This document shows positions 50,101 through 58,378 of a stretch of DNA of 64,000 nt, piece after piece. Position numbers and translations under genes: made by a program. Origin of the DNA: Azorhizobium doebereinerae UFLA1-100. Its GTDB lineage: Bacteria; Pseudomonadota; Alphaproteobacteria; Rhizobiales; Xanthobacteraceae. The stretch is taken from the NCBI RefSeq assembly GCF_000473085.1, contig NZ_AXBA01000006.1, forward strand, positions 124,001-188,000. The letters run 5' to 3'. Within the stretch, counting starts at the first letter, position 1, and each line of letters starts with the position of its first letter. The notes below the pieces were generated by a model that was given only the letters and a program-made list of their open reading frames with translations, ran no database searches and was not told the DNA's origin.

Positions 50101-50135
50101 CCAGCGCCGCCGACAATTGGGAGGAGGCGCACTGA
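47130..50135 (+). CDS. polA: DNA polymerase I
   Basis: A 1001-residue Pol I. The N-terminal 5'-3' exonuclease (about 10-300) has IIFDKSEDSFRKEIYPRYK and ADKDLMQLI. The 3'-5' proofreading domain is intact (FDTETTSIDPL, GHNVKYDAAIL, EDADVTL). The polymerase has DYSQIELRLLAEIAE (motif A), RRRAKAINFGIIYG (motif B) and QVHDELVFEVP (motif C). ATG at 47130 (MSSAPRP) fits the conserved start; the upstream frame is not coding. The linker at about residues 330-400 is an Ala/Pro/Gly-rich stretch. Confidence 0.98.
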   Translation: MSSAPRPIQPGDHVFLVDGSSFVFRAYFQSINQDRKYNFRSDRLPTGAVRLFCTKLFQFVREGALGIRPTHLAIIFDKSEDSFRKEIYPRYKANRSDPPDELIPQFPLMREAVKAFGLIPVEMARYEADDLIATYARQAQAAGADVLIVSADKDLMQLIGDKVAMYDPASGESGGRGSRPERRIGVQEVIDYFGVGPEQVVDVQALAGDSTDNVPGVPGIGIKTAATLIKDYGDLDTLLARAGEIKQEKRRQSLIEHADKARISKELVRLVTDVAVEVPLSDLVLEDPDGKRLIAFLKAMEFTTIVRRAAEAFSVDAGEVDPDPRLAATGTGPLFAGQSAPVSSGGGEPDAGEALPPAAAIAGGRPSVLNPPDLVAARAQEARADKVDRARYRMLTTRAELEAWCAKAREQGYVAFDTETTSIDPLQADLVGVSLALAPNEACYIPLAHRGAGEGLFTEGLLPGQIAFAEALEVLKGVLEDPGTLKIGHNVKYDAAILARHGITVGPFDCTMCMSYALDAGRNNHGMDELSVKHLGHTPIAFTEVAGKGKAQITFDKVPLEAATAYAAEDADVTLRLWRVFKPRLPADGMTTVYETMERPLIAVLTRMEARGISIDRPLLARLSSEFAQGAARLEDEISELAGEKVNVGSPKQIGDLLFGRMNLPGATKTPTGAWSTKANVLDELAEAGHELPQKILAWRQLSKLRSTYTDALPNYVNPQTQRVHTSYALAATTTGRLSSSEPNLQNIPIRTEEGRRIRRAFVAVPGTKLVSADYSQIELRLLAEIAEIPALRQAFQDGIDIHAMTASEMFGVPVEGMPSEVRRRAKAINFGIIYGISAFGLANQLGIPRDEAGQYIKRYFERFPGIRAYMDETRTFCREHGYVETLFGRRCHYPDIAASNPSIRAFNERAAINARLQGTAADIIRRAMIRMEGALKDAGLSARMLLQVHDELVFEVPDAEVEATLPVVRRVMEHAALPAVTLAVPLQVEASAADNWEEAH

Positions 50136-50200
50136 GCGCCTCTTCCTTCCGGCGGCCGCTTCTGCGCCCATGGAACGTGAAATAACCAAACATCATTTTC

Positions 50201-50237
50201 GCGGCGTTGAATAACGCCGCCGCATGCGTCATATGAC
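50201..50237. promoter_or_regulatory. Hairpin and 10-bp palindrome ahead of cysG
   Basis: GCGGCGTT-GAAT-AACGCCGC (50201-50220) is a perfect 8-bp stem-loop, and GTCATATGAC (50228-50237) is a perfect palindrome. They sit 85-121 bases before the cysG start and could be a polA terminator and a cysG operator, respectively. No T-run follows the stem. Confidence 0.4.
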
Positions 50238-50321
50238 AGGGACGCGGCCGCCCCTTGGCAAGTCCAGCCCGTGGGGAGACACTTCCAAGTCGCGCCGTCC
50301 GAACCATGAGAGAGTGACCCG

Positions 50322-51821
50322 ATGAGCGCCGATCGCACGCCCCCGCAGGATGGCCGCGCGCCGCGCGTGCGCGAGGGCGGGCGCATGGAGAAGCTGGCGC
50401 GCCTGCCGGTCTTCTATGCGCTGGCGGGCAAGCGCGTGCTGGTGGCCGGCGGCGGCGAGCCGGCGGTGTGGAAGGCCGAGCTGCTCTCCGCCGCCGGTGC
50501 GCGGGTGGAAGTGATCGCGCCCGAGATCTGCGAGGAGATGTGGCATCTGGCCGGCGCCGCGCCGGACGGGCATATCGCCATCCACAAGCGCCCCTGGGCA
50601 CCCGATGACTTACCTGGCGCGGCACTGGCCGTTGCCGACGCGGCGGACGAGGCGGAGGCCGGCCGCTTCGCCGCCGCCGCCCACGCCGCCGGCGTGCCGG
50701 TGAACGTGGTCGACAAGCCGGCCTATTGCGATTTCGCCTTCGGCGCGATCGTCAACCGCTCGCCGCTGGTGGTGGGCATCTCCACGGATGGGGCGGCGCC
50801 GGTGTTCGGGCAGGCCGTTCGGGCCAAGATCGAGGCGCTGCTGCCGCAGGGCTTCAAGGCCTGGGCGCAGGCGGCGCAGGCGTGGCGCGGCGCGGTGACC
50901 GCGCTGGGACTGTCGTTTCAGGCGCGCCGGCGCTTCTGGGAGGATTTCGCCGCCCGCGCCATGGCCGAGCCCGGCCGCGTGCCGAACGACACCGATCGCG
51001 ACGTGCTGCTGGCCGCCGCCGAACTGGGGCAGGGCGCACCGGACGTGGGGTCGGTCGTCCTCGTGGGCGCGGGGCCGGGCGATCCCGAGCTGCTGACGCT
51101 GAAGGCGGTGCGGGCGCTGCAATCGGCCGACGTGGTGCTCTATGACGATCTGGTCTCCGAGGCGGTGCTGGATTTCGCCCGCCGCGAGGCGAGGAAGATG
51201 CTGGTGGGCAAGACCGGCTATGGCCCCTCCTGCAAGCAGGACGACATCAACGCCCTGATGGTCCAACTGGCCCGGGAGGGCCGCCGCGTGGTGCGCCTGA
51301 AGGGTGGCGAGCCGATGATCTTCGGTCGCGCCGGCGAGGAGATCGCCGCCTGTCATGCGGCGGGCGTGCGGGTCGAGGTGGTGCCCGGCATCTCCGCGCC
51401 GCAGGGCGCGGCGAGCCGCCTCGTCGCGTCGCTGACCCATCGCGACCACGCCCGGCGGCTGCAATTCGTCACCGCCCATGCCCGCGACGGCAAGCTGCCG
51501 CGCGACCTCGATTTCCATGCCCTGTCCGACAAGGCGGCGACCACGGTGGTCTACATGCCGCGCCGCACCCTGCCGGATCTGGTCGGCGAGCTGGCCGCCG
51601 CGGGCATCGACCCGGCGACGCCCGCCGTTGCCGTCTTCTCGGTGACCCGCGCCGAAGAGAAGATCGTCTGGGCGCCGGTGTCCGGGCTGGCTGCGGCCGT
51701 GTCTGCGGCGGCCGAGGCGGGCGCGGCGGGACCCTGCATCATCATTTATGGCCACGCCCTCTCCGCGGCGGAGGGGGCGCAGGCGCTGGCCGATGGCGGC
51801 CCCCGCGCGGCGCGGCTCTGA
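50322..51821 (+). CDS. cysG: Siroheme synthase CysG (trifunctional)
   Basis: A 499-residue fusion that makes siroheme for sulfite/nitrite reductase. The N-terminal dehydrogenase/ferrochelatase part has VLVAGGGEPAVWKAELL (about 39-55). The C-terminal uroporphyrinogen III methyltransferase (about 243-490) has VLVGAGPGDPELLTLKA, YDDLVSEAVLDFA and VVRLKGGEPMIFGRAGEE. ATG at 50322, with GAGTGAC upstream; an ATG at residue 22 is a less likely start. moeB follows after 46 bases. The usual cysI/cysH neighbours are not here. Confidence 0.95.
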   Translation: MSADRTPPQDGRAPRVREGGRMEKLARLPVFYALAGKRVLVAGGGEPAVWKAELLSAAGARVEVIAPEICEEMWHLAGAAPDGHIAIHKRPWAPDDLPGAALAVADAADEAEAGRFAAAAHAAGVPVNVVDKPAYCDFAFGAIVNRSPLVVGISTDGAAPVFGQAVRAKIEALLPQGFKAWAQAAQAWRGAVTALGLSFQARRRFWEDFAARAMAEPGRVPNDTDRDVLLAAAELGQGAPDVGSVVLVGAGPGDPELLTLKAVRALQSADVVLYDDLVSEAVLDFARREARKMLVGKTGYGPSCKQDDINALMVQLAREGRRVVRLKGGEPMIFGRAGEEIAACHAAGVRVEVVPGISAPQGAASRLVASLTHRDHARRLQFVTAHARDGKLPRDLDFHALSDKAATTVVYMPRRTLPDLVGELAAAGIDPATPAVAVFSVTRAEEKIVWAPVSGLAAAVSAAAEAGAAGPCIIIYGHALSAAEGAQALADGGPRAARL

Positions 51822-51867
51822 TCCGCCGCGCCGGTGACCGCTCGGCTGCGGCAGGATAAAACGCTTC

Positions 51868-52680
51868 ATGGCCTTCTCATCCGACGAAATCGAACGCTAC
51901 GCCCGCCACATCGTGCTGCATGACGTGGGCGGGCCCGGCCAGCAGAAGCTGAAGGCGGCCACCGTGCTGGTGATCGGCGCCGGCGGGCTCGGGGCTCCGG
52001 TGCTGCTCTATCTGGCCGCGGCGGGTGTCGGCCGGCTGATCCTGGTGGATGACGACGTGGTGTCGCTCTCCAACCTCCAGCGCCAGGTGATCCACCGCAC
52101 CGCCGACATCGGCCGTCCGAAGACGGACAGCGCGCGAGACGCGGTGGAAGCCCTCAATCCGCATGTGGAGGTGGTGACGCATGCGGTGCGCATCGGGCCG
52201 GACAATGCGCTGGAGCTGATCGCGGCGGCGGACGTGGTGGTGGACGGCTCGGACAATTTCGCCACCCGCTATCTCGTCGCCGATGCCTGCGTGCTGGCGG
52301 GGAAGACGCTGGTGACGGCGGCGCTGGGCACGTTCGATGCGACGCTCACCACCATCCGCGCCCATGAGACCGGGCCGGACGGCACGCCCAATCCCACCTA
52401 CCGCTGCCTGTTTCCCGAGGCACCGCCGCCGGGGACGGTAGCACCCTGCGCGGAAGCGGGGGTGCTGGGCGCACTCGCCGGCATCGCCGGCTCCATGGCG
52501 GCGCTGGAGGCGATCCGCGCCATCGTCGGCTTCGGCGAGGGACTGGTGGGCAAGCTGCTGATGATCGACGCCCGCTCCATGCGTTTCGAGACGCTGAGCT
52601 ACGGCTGGGACCCGGACAATCCGCTGACCGGGACCGGGGCGCGGATCACCGACCTCTCCGAGCACGGTCGGGCGGCTTGA
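51868..52680 (+). CDS. moeB: Molybdopterin-synthase adenylyltransferase (MoeB/ThiF family)
   Basis: A 270-residue E1-like enzyme that adenylates the C-terminal Gly of MoaD (or ThiS). The nucleotide motif GAGGLGAPVLLYLAAAGVG is at about 32-50, with LVDDDVVSLSNLQRQ and the DGSDNFATRYL substrate loop. The catalytic Cys is probably in APCAEAGVLG. The paired zinc cysteines of E. coli MoeB are not seen. ThiF is an alternative. It lies just after cysG and may be part of its operon. Confidence 0.88.
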   Translation: MAFSSDEIERYARHIVLHDVGGPGQQKLKAATVLVIGAGGLGAPVLLYLAAAGVGRLILVDDDVVSLSNLQRQVIHRTADIGRPKTDSARDAVEALNPHVEVVTHAVRIGPDNALELIAAADVVVDGSDNFATRYLVADACVLAGKTLVTAALGTFDATLTTIRAHETGPDGTPNPTYRCLFPEAPPPGTVAPCAEAGVLGALAGIAGSMAALEAIRAIVGFGEGLVGKLLMIDARSMRFETLSYGWDPDNPLTGTGARITDLSEHGRAA

Positions 52681-52694
52681 GCGCAGGGATGCGG

Positions 52695-53015
52695 TCAGCT
52701 TCCCAGCTGGAGTGCCAGCAGATTGTTGTGATTTCGAATCCAGCCTGGGATCAGGAAGGCATCAACCAAGACCCAAATACCGGCCACCGCCAGAAAGACA
52801 AGTCCTACTCCCACTACCGCTAGAGCTGCGCCTGCAATGGTTAGTAAAAGGATCGCGATCGCAGACCCGATTTTTCCGCAATAAAAGCGGTGCCCGCCGA
52901 GGCCTCCAAAGAAAATCCACAGCACATAAGCGACTGTGGTGGACTTCTTATTCGCTTCAAACAACATCAACGACCGCGCATCGCTGCCGCGCGATATGTT
53001 TACAATTGGATCCAT
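52695..53015 (-). CDS. TM2-domain membrane protein in low-GC island
   Basis: A 106-residue protein with a TM2 domain: KKSTTVAYVLWIFFGGLGG, HRFYCGK, then IAILLLTIAGAALAVVGVGL. Two helices of unknown function. ATG at 53015 has AGGGA before it; an eight-codon extension exists. The gene and flanks (52690-53060) are clearly less GC-rich than all neighbours, with codons ending in A or T, so recent transfer is likely. It is convergent with moeB. Confidence 0.88.
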   Translation of the reverse strand: MDPIVNISRGSDARSLMLFEANKKSTTVAYVLWIFFGGLGGHRFYCGKIGSAIAILLLTIAGAALAVVGVGLVFLAVAGIWVLVDAFLIPGWIRNHNNLLALQLGS

Positions 53016-53072
53016 GATATAATTCCCTGCCCAACCCAAAGGTAAAACAGGATATTAGGTCATGTCCATCCC

Positions 53073-54074
53073 CTAGAGCATCGAGGGCAGGACGCGGTCC
53101 GGCGGGCGGTGGCCGTCCATGAAGGTCCGGATGTTGACGATGACCTTCTCGCCCATGTCGACGCGGCCTTCCAGCGTGGCCGAGCCCATGTGCGGCAGCA
53201 GCACCACCTTGCCCTGGCGGGCGAGGCGCACGAGCTTGGGGTTCACGGCTGGTTCCTGCTCGAAAACGTCGAGCCCGGCGCCGGCCAGTTCGCCCGCCTC
53301 CAGCATGCGGGTGAGGGCGTTCTCGTCGATGATCTCGCCGCGCGCGGTATTCACCACATAGGCCTCGCGCTTCATCAGCTTGAGGCGGCGGGCCGAGAGC
53401 AGGTGGAAGGTGGCCGGCGTGTGCGGGCAGTTGACCGAGACGATGTCCATGCGGGCCAGCATCTGGTCGAGGCTGTCCCAATAGGTTGCTTCCAGCGCCT
53501 CTTCCACCGCGCCCGGCAGCGGGCGGCGGTTATGGTAGTGGATCTGCAGGCCGAAGGCCTTGGCGCGGCGGGCCACCGCCTGGCCGATGCGGCCCATGCC
53601 GATGATGCCGAGGCGCTTGCCCCAGATCCGCCGCCCGAGCATCCAGGTGGGCGACCAGCCGGACCAGTCGTCGCGCTCGCCGATGAGGACCTGCGACCCT
53701 TCGGTCAGCCGGCGCGGCACGGCCAGGATCAGCGCCATGGTCATGTCGGCGGTATCCTCGGTGAGGACGCCCGGGGTATTGGTGACGGTGATGCCGCGCG
53801 CCAGCGCGCTCGCCACGTCAATGTGATCGACGCCGTTGGAGAAGCTCGCGATCAGGCGGAGATTCTCGCCGGCCTGCGACAATACGGCGTTGTCGATACG
53901 GTCTGTCAGCGTGGGCACGAGCACGTCCGCGCGCCGGACCGCCTCCACGAGGGCAGCCTGGTCCATGGGCACGTCGTCGACATTGAGCTGCGCGTCGAAC
54001 AGTTCGCGCATGCGGGTTTCGACGGTGTCCGGCAGCTTTCGCGTAACGACGACGAGCGGCTTGCGGCGCGCCAT
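53073..54074 (-). CDS. D-isomer-specific 2-hydroxyacid dehydrogenase
   Basis: A 333-residue NAD(P)-dependent dehydrogenase of the glyoxylate/hydroxypyruvate reductase (GyaR/GhrB) group. The cofactor motif GIIGMGRIGQAVARR is at about 156-170. Catalytic residues are Arg in NTARGEIID, Glu in VFEQEP and His in LLPHMGSAT. It could reduce glyoxylate to glycolate or hydroxypyruvate to glycerate in the cytoplasm. ATG at 54074. No glyoxylate-pathway partner is adjacent. Confidence 0.88.
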   Translation of the reverse strand: MARRKPLVVVTRKLPDTVETRMRELFDAQLNVDDVPMDQAALVEAVRRADVLVPTLTDRIDNAVLSQAGENLRLIASFSNGVDHIDVASALARGITVTNTPGVLTEDTADMTMALILAVPRRLTEGSQVLIGERDDWSGWSPTWMLGRRIWGKRLGIIGMGRIGQAVARRAKAFGLQIHYHNRRPLPGAVEEALEATYWDSLDQMLARMDIVSVNCPHTPATFHLLSARRLKLMKREAYVVNTARGEIIDENALTRMLEAGELAGAGLDVFEQEPAVNPKLVRLARQGKVVLLPHMGSATLEGRVDMGEKVIVNIRTFMDGHRPPDRVLPSML

Positions 54075-54341
54075 TTGTTTCCCCGTTCCCGTTTCTTAAC
54101 CCTTGTCGTTCCGTCTAGCAGACAGACGGGGAAAGACAAAGCGCGGCGCAAGCGCCGGCCTTGACGCCATGGCCGGGGCAGCGCACTTCACTCCCGCCGG
54201 TTCGGCGCCGGTTCGGGTGCTGTCCGCGACGATCCGGCCGTCGATGGTAAAATAATCGCCATTAAAGCTTTAGATGCGGATTCCGGTGCAGATGGATCTG
54301 GCCGGAAGCGCCGGCTCCAGGGCATGAAAGGACGAGCGGAC

Positions 54342-54881
54342 ATGCAGATCACGTGGCGGCATCTCTTCCAGACGCGCGCGGCGGCTTTCGCCCTGCTCTT
54401 GGCGGCGATGCTTCCGGGCGTGACCGGGGCGCAAGCAGCGGACGAGGAGAAGGGCACGGGCTTGCCGGTGCCGCGTTTCGTCTCGCTGAAGGCGGATCGG
54501 GTGAATGTCCGCAACGGCCCCAATCGCGACCAGGATGTCGCCTGGATCTTCACCCGCGCCGGGCTGCCGGTGGAGATCACGGCCGAGTTCGAAACCTGGC
54601 GGCGCATCCGCGATGCGGACGGCGCGGAAGGCTGGGTCTACCACTCCATGCTGTCCGGCCGGCGCACGGCGCTTGTCTCCCCCTGGAGCAAGGACGCTAC
54701 GGTGACGCTGCGTGACAAGCCCGACGGCGGTGCCCGCGTCGTGGCGCGGCTGGAGCCGAGCGTGCTCGGGATCATCAAGACGTGCGATGGGAAGTGGTGC
54801 CGGATCTTCGGCGAGGGCTTCGACGGCTTCATCGAGCAGAACAAGCTCTGGGGCGTCTATCCCAACGAAAAGGTCGACTGA
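54342..54881 (+). CDS. Periplasmic protein with bacterial SH3-like domains
   Basis: A 179-residue protein with a signal peptide (hydrophobic 8-28, cleavage after about GAQA, 32). Two SH3b-like units follow: RFVSLKADRVNVRNGPN with WIFTRAGLPVEI, and later TLRDKPDGGARVVARLEPSV with CDGKWCRI. Proteins of this kind bind peptidoglycan peptides. ATG at 54342 has AGGA nine bases upstream; ATG 54324 is an alternative adding six residues. Divergent from the dehydrogenase at 54074. Confidence 0.88.
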   Translation: MQITWRHLFQTRAAAFALLLAAMLPGVTGAQAADEEKGTGLPVPRFVSLKADRVNVRNGPNRDQDVAWIFTRAGLPVEITAEFETWRRIRDADGAEGWVYHSMLSGRRTALVSPWSKDATVTLRDKPDGGARVVARLEPSVLGIIKTCDGKWCRIFGEGFDGFIEQNKLWGVYPNEKVD

Positions 54882-55042
54882 GCGCCCGCCGCTCGTCCGT
54901 TCGGTTTGCTGTACCCGTTCAGCGCAACCTGCTTAGCGCATTGAGGCTGGACGGCCGGTGTTGCCGATGCACGCGGCAAACCCCGGAGCGGACGCCATCA
55001 TGGGCATCCGGTGCCGTTCTCAGTCTCTTCAAACCCTCGTCT

Positions 55043-55519
55043 TCAGGCCTTCTTGGCCGGGCGGCCGACGCGCGGCTTGCGCACGGTGTCCTTCGCCTTG
55101 GGGGCTTCGGTCACCTTGGCGCGGCCGAGGCCGATCTCCTTCGCCATGGCCGAGCGCGTCAGCGCGTAATTGGGCGCCACCATCGGATAGTCGTAGGGCA
55201 GGTCCCATTTCTTGCGATACTCGTCCGGCGTCATGCCGTGCTTCGACAGGAGATGGCGCTTCAGCGACTTGAACTTGTGCCCGTCTTCCAGGCAGACGAT
55301 GTGGTCCGGCGTGACCGAGCGCTTGACGCTCACCGCCGGGACGACCTGCTTGGGCGCGGCTTCCACCACCGGCTGGTTGCCCAGACCGGCGAGCGCGGCA
55401 TGCACGGCCTTGATCAGGTTCGGCAGCTCGGTTGAACTGATGCTGTTATGGGCGACGAATGCGCTGACGATCTGCGCTGCATTCTCTGCCAGGAAGTCAT
55501 TCGAATCTTGATCGTCCAT
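55043..55519 (-). CDS. mucR: MucR/Ros-family transcriptional regulator
   Basis: A 158-residue regulator. The zinc-finger region reads VCLEDGHKFKSLKRHLLSKH, with Cys-x2-Asp and two His as in many MucR, then GMTPDEYRKKWDLP. The basic tail (KPRVGRPAKKA) is typical. MucR proteins are H-NS-like silencers that bind AT-rich DNA in Rhizobiales, controlling exopolysaccharide and virulence. GGAGGAG precedes ATG 55519. Its own promoter is AT-rich and autoregulated in relatives. Confidence 0.95.
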   Translation of the reverse strand: MDDQDSNDFLAENAAQIVSAFVAHNSISSTELPNLIKAVHAALAGLGNQPVVEAAPKQVVPAVSVKRSVTPDHIVCLEDGHKFKSLKRHLLSKHGMTPDEYRKKWDLPYDYPMVAPNYALTRSAMAKEIGLGRAKVTEAPKAKDTVRKPRVGRPAKKA

Positions 55520-55543
55520 GGCTACTCCTCCGCTAATACACGC

Positions 55544-55572
55544 TTATTGCAGCAGGAAGAATCGTTATTCAA
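55544..55572 (-). promoter_or_regulatory. Candidate mucR promoter
   Basis: On the minus strand TTGAAT (55567-55572) is followed after 17 bases by CAATAA (55544-55549). The -10 lies in TTATTGCA, whose inverted copy TGCAATAA is at 55621-55628; the gap is AT-rich, as expected for a MucR-bound region. Confidence 0.5.
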
Positions 55573-55672
55573 GCGCGTAAGGAGCATAAAAGCTACCAAA
55601 ACGGATTTTTCATGCCGCCTTGCAATAAAGCGCCGCGTTTGACCCTTCGTCCAGGGCAAACTTGTGGCGACT

Positions 55673-56434
55673 TTATGTCTTCATCCGGTAGCCGGTCTTG
55701 AAAATCCAGACCACGGCGCCCAGGCACAGAAGCAGGAAGATGAGGGTCATGGCGACGCTCAGCCCAACGTTGACGTCGGAGGTGCCGAAGAAGCTCCAGC
55801 GAAAGCAACTCACCAGATAAACCACCGGGTTGAACAGGCTGACCGCCCGCCAGAACGGCGGCAGCATGTCGATGGAATAGAAGCTGCCGCCAAGGAAGGT
55901 GAGCGGGGTGACGATGAGCATGGGGATCATCTGGAGCTTCTCGAAACTGTCCGCCCAGATGCCGATGACGAAGCCGAACAGGCTGAAGGTGATCGCGGTC
56001 AGCACCAGGAAGGCGAGCATCCAGACCGGGTGTTCGATGCGCAGATCGACGAAGACGGAGGCCACCGCGAGCGTGATCAGGCCGAGGATGATCGATTTGG
56101 TCGCCGCCGCGCCGACATAGCCGGTCACGATCTCCAGCGCCGAGAGCGGGGCCGAAAGTATTTCGTAAATGGTGCCGACGAAGCGCGGAAAATAGATGGC
56201 GAACGACGCATTGGCGATGCTCTGCGTCAGCAGGCTCAGCATGATGAGCCCCGGCACGATGAACGCGCCGTAGCTGACGTCGCCGATCTGCCGCATGTGG
56301 CCGCCGATGGCGGAGCCGAACACGACAAAATAGAGCGAGGTGGACAGAACCGGCGACACGATGCTCTGCAGCAGCGTCCGTCGCATGCGGGCCATCTCGA
56401 ACAGATAGATGGCGCGGATGGCGTGGAGGTTCAT
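55673..56434 (-). CDS. yadH: ABC-2 type exporter permease (YadH-type)
   Basis: A 253-residue permease with about six helices ([19 protein letters not shown], then [20 protein letters not shown]). The segment [19 protein letters not shown] and the [21 protein letters not shown] loop match the YadH/ABC-2 family. It pairs with the upstream ATPase, 105 bases apart. The exported substrate is unknown; polysaccharide or drug export is possible. Confidence 0.9.
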   Translation of the reverse strand: MNLHAIRAIYLFEMARMRRTLLQSIVSPVLSTSLYFVVFGSAIGGHMRQIGDVSYGAFIVPGLIMLSLLTQSIANASFAIYFPRFVGTIYEILSAPLSALEIVTGYVGAAATKSIILGLITLAVASVFVDLRIEHPVWMLAFLVLTAITFSLFGFVIGIWADSFEKLQMIPMLIVTPLTFLGGSFYSIDMLPPFWRAVSLFNPVVYLVSCFRWSFFGTSDVNVGLSVAMTLIFLLLCLGAVVWIFKTGYRMKT

Positions 56435-56539
56435 GGGAGCCTCTTGCTGGGGGCGGGCGCATGGGCGGCGCGCCGGTTGGACGGGATGTCGGAAGGCAAT
56501 CGCGGACGCGCCAGGGGAGGCGGCCCGTCGGCTCGGGCG

Positions 56540-57466
56540 TCAGGCGTCCGCGCGCACCAGCCGCACGAAGATCTCCTCCAGCGAGCTTTGCTCGGTGTCG
56601 AGGTCGGTGAAGGCGATGCCCGCCGCAGCCACATCCTGGAGGAATGGCGAGATGGACGTGGGGTCGCCGGTGCCGGTGTAGGTGTAGACGAGGCGCCGGC
56701 CGTCCGGCGACAGCGCCAGCGGGTAGCGGGCGAGCGCGGCGGGGATCTCGGCTAGCGGCGCGGCGAGCTGCAAGGCGAGTTCCTTGCGCCCCAGCGTCCG
56801 CATGAGGTCCTCCTTGCGTTCCACCAGGATCAGTTCGCCATTGCGGATCACGCCGATGCGGTCTGCCATCTCCTCCGCTTCCTCCAGATAGTGGGTGGTG
56901 AGGATGATGGTGACGCCATTGTCCCGCAGGTCGCGGATCACCCGCCACATGTCGCGGCGCAGTTCGACGTCGACGCCGGCGGTGGGCTCGTCGAGGAACA
57001 GGATCTGCGGCTCGTGCGACAGCGCCTTGGCGATCATCACCCGCCGCTTCATACCGCCGGACAGCGTCATGATCCGGCTGTCGCGCTTCTCCCACAGGGA
57101 GAGATCGCGCAGCACCTTCTCTACATGGGCCTCAGCCGGCGCCTTGCCGAACAGCCCCCGGCTGAGGCGCACCGTCGCCCGGACGGTCTCGAAGGCGTCG
57201 GTGGTCAGTTCCTGCGGCACCAGGCCGATGAGCGATCGGGCGGCGCGATAATCGCGGATGATGTCGTGCCCGCCGGCCGCGATCGTGCCCGCCGTCGGCG
57301 TCACAAGGCCGCAGATGATGCTGATGAGGGTCGTCTTGCCGGCGCCGTTGGGGCCCAGGAGGGCGAAGATTTCGCCGCGCGCGATCTCCAGGGAGACGTC
57401 CTTGAGCGCGGCGTGGCCGGTCGCGTAGGTCTTTGAAACGCCACGGAGAGAAAGGATTGGCTGCAT
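56540..57466 (-). CDS. yadG: ABC-2 type exporter ATPase (YadG-type)
   Basis: A 308-residue ATPase: Walker [10 protein letters not shown] (about 37-45), [16 protein letters not shown], signature LSGGMKRR, Walker [13 protein letters not shown], and H-loop TTHYLEEAE. The match to E. coli YadG runs through the whole length. ATG at 57466 (MQPILSL) is chosen; the frame open upstream is not coding. Paired with the yadH gene downstream. Confidence 0.92.
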   Translation of the reverse strand: MQPILSLRGVSKTYATGHAALKDVSLEIARGEIFALLGPNGAGKTTLISIICGLVTPTAGTIAAGGHDIIRDYRAARSLIGLVPQELTTDAFETVRATVRLSRGLFGKAPAEAHVEKVLRDLSLWEKRDSRIMTLSGGMKRRVMIAKALSHEPQILFLDEPTAGVDVELRRDMWRVIRDLRDNGVTIILTTHYLEEAEEMADRIGVIRNGELILVERKEDLMRTLGRKELALQLAAPLAEIPAALARYPLALSPDGRRLVYTYTGTGDPTSISPFLQDVAAAGIAFTDLDTEQSSLEEIFVRLVRADA

Positions 57467-57793
57467 GGGCGGTATATACCTGTTGGGCATCCGGTGGGCG
57501 AATTTTAAGCAGAGTGGCTTGGAGTTTCGCAGGTCCCGCGGGTTTTTTGAGGACGCTGCCCATGCCGCGCGCACTCAGGATGCCACGCTCGCGCAAGGTG
57601 GGGCTTCTAACACCCTATTCGGCTCACTGAGCCGCGGCGCCGCGACCCCCGGGCGTCGGGGTCGGCCCTGGCATGCGGGTGCCGGGGCCGACCTACCTCG
57701 CCAACATGGCATGAAACGGCATGGCTTGCCTGCCGACGGGGTATTTTTAGGATAGTGTTGCGGGGAAGCTTCAGCCCGGTCCGCATTCCTGCC
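57467..57793. other. 327-bp divergent intergenic region
   Basis: It carries the upstream regions of yadG and of the Lrp gene. A 7-bp stem CGACCCC (57643-57649)/GGGGTCG (57658-57664) and the near-palindrome GGCATGAAACGGCATGGC near 57706 are seen. No gene is recognised. A GGTATATAC element near 57470-57480 could be part of a yadG promoter, without a clear -35. Confidence 0.45.
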
Positions 57794-58291
57794 ATGCCGC
57801 CTCTCGACGCCATCGACCGCAAGATCCTCGCCCTCCTCCAGCAGGATTGCCGCATCACCATGCAGGCGCTGGCGGCGCAGGTGGGTCTCTCCCCGTCGCC
57901 CTGCCATCGCCGCGTGCGGCTGCTGGAGGAGCGCGGCGTCATCACCCGCCATGTGGCGCTGGTGGACCAGGCGGCGGTGGGGCTGCCGGTCAGCGTCTTC
58001 ATCTCCATCAAGCTGGAGCGCCAGAAGGAGGAGGATCTCGACCGCTTCGCCAAGGCCATCTCGGGCTGGGACGAGGTGCTCGAATGCTACCTCATGACCG
58101 GGCCGCGCGATTACCTTCTGCGCGTGGTGGCCCCGGACCTCGCCGCCTACGAGACCTTTCTCAAGACCCGGCTGACCCGGCTCGACGGCATCGCCTCGAT
58201 CGAATCGAGCTTCGCCTTGGGGCAGGTGAAATATTCCATCGCCCTGCCGGTGCGCGCGGCCCAGGCTGCGGTGGGTGGCCCCGGCCGCTGA
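57794..58291 (+). CDS. Lrp/AsnC-family transcriptional regulator
   Basis: A 165-residue regulator. The N-terminal HTH (IDRKILALLQQDCRITMQAL, then VGLSPSPCHRRVRLLEERG) precedes a RAM effector domain with VLECYLMTGPRDYLLRVVAPD, the amino-acid-sensing fold. ATG at 57794 is chosen; a TTG at 57755 adds 13 residues. Closely followed by the solute-binding protein gene (87 bases), which it probably controls. Confidence 0.92.
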   Translation: MPPLDAIDRKILALLQQDCRITMQALAAQVGLSPSPCHRRVRLLEERGVITRHVALVDQAAVGLPVSVFISIKLERQKEEDLDRFAKAISGWDEVLECYLMTGPRDYLLRVVAPDLAAYETFLKTRLTRLDGIASIESSFALGQVKYSIALPVRAAQAAVGGPGR

Positions 58292-58378
58292 ATCGGCACA
58301 AGTCCTGCATCCGGGGAGGCGCGAGCGGCTGCCGGATGGCGGTGCCCGGCGTCATGTCCTGTTCGAGGAGATTATCCC

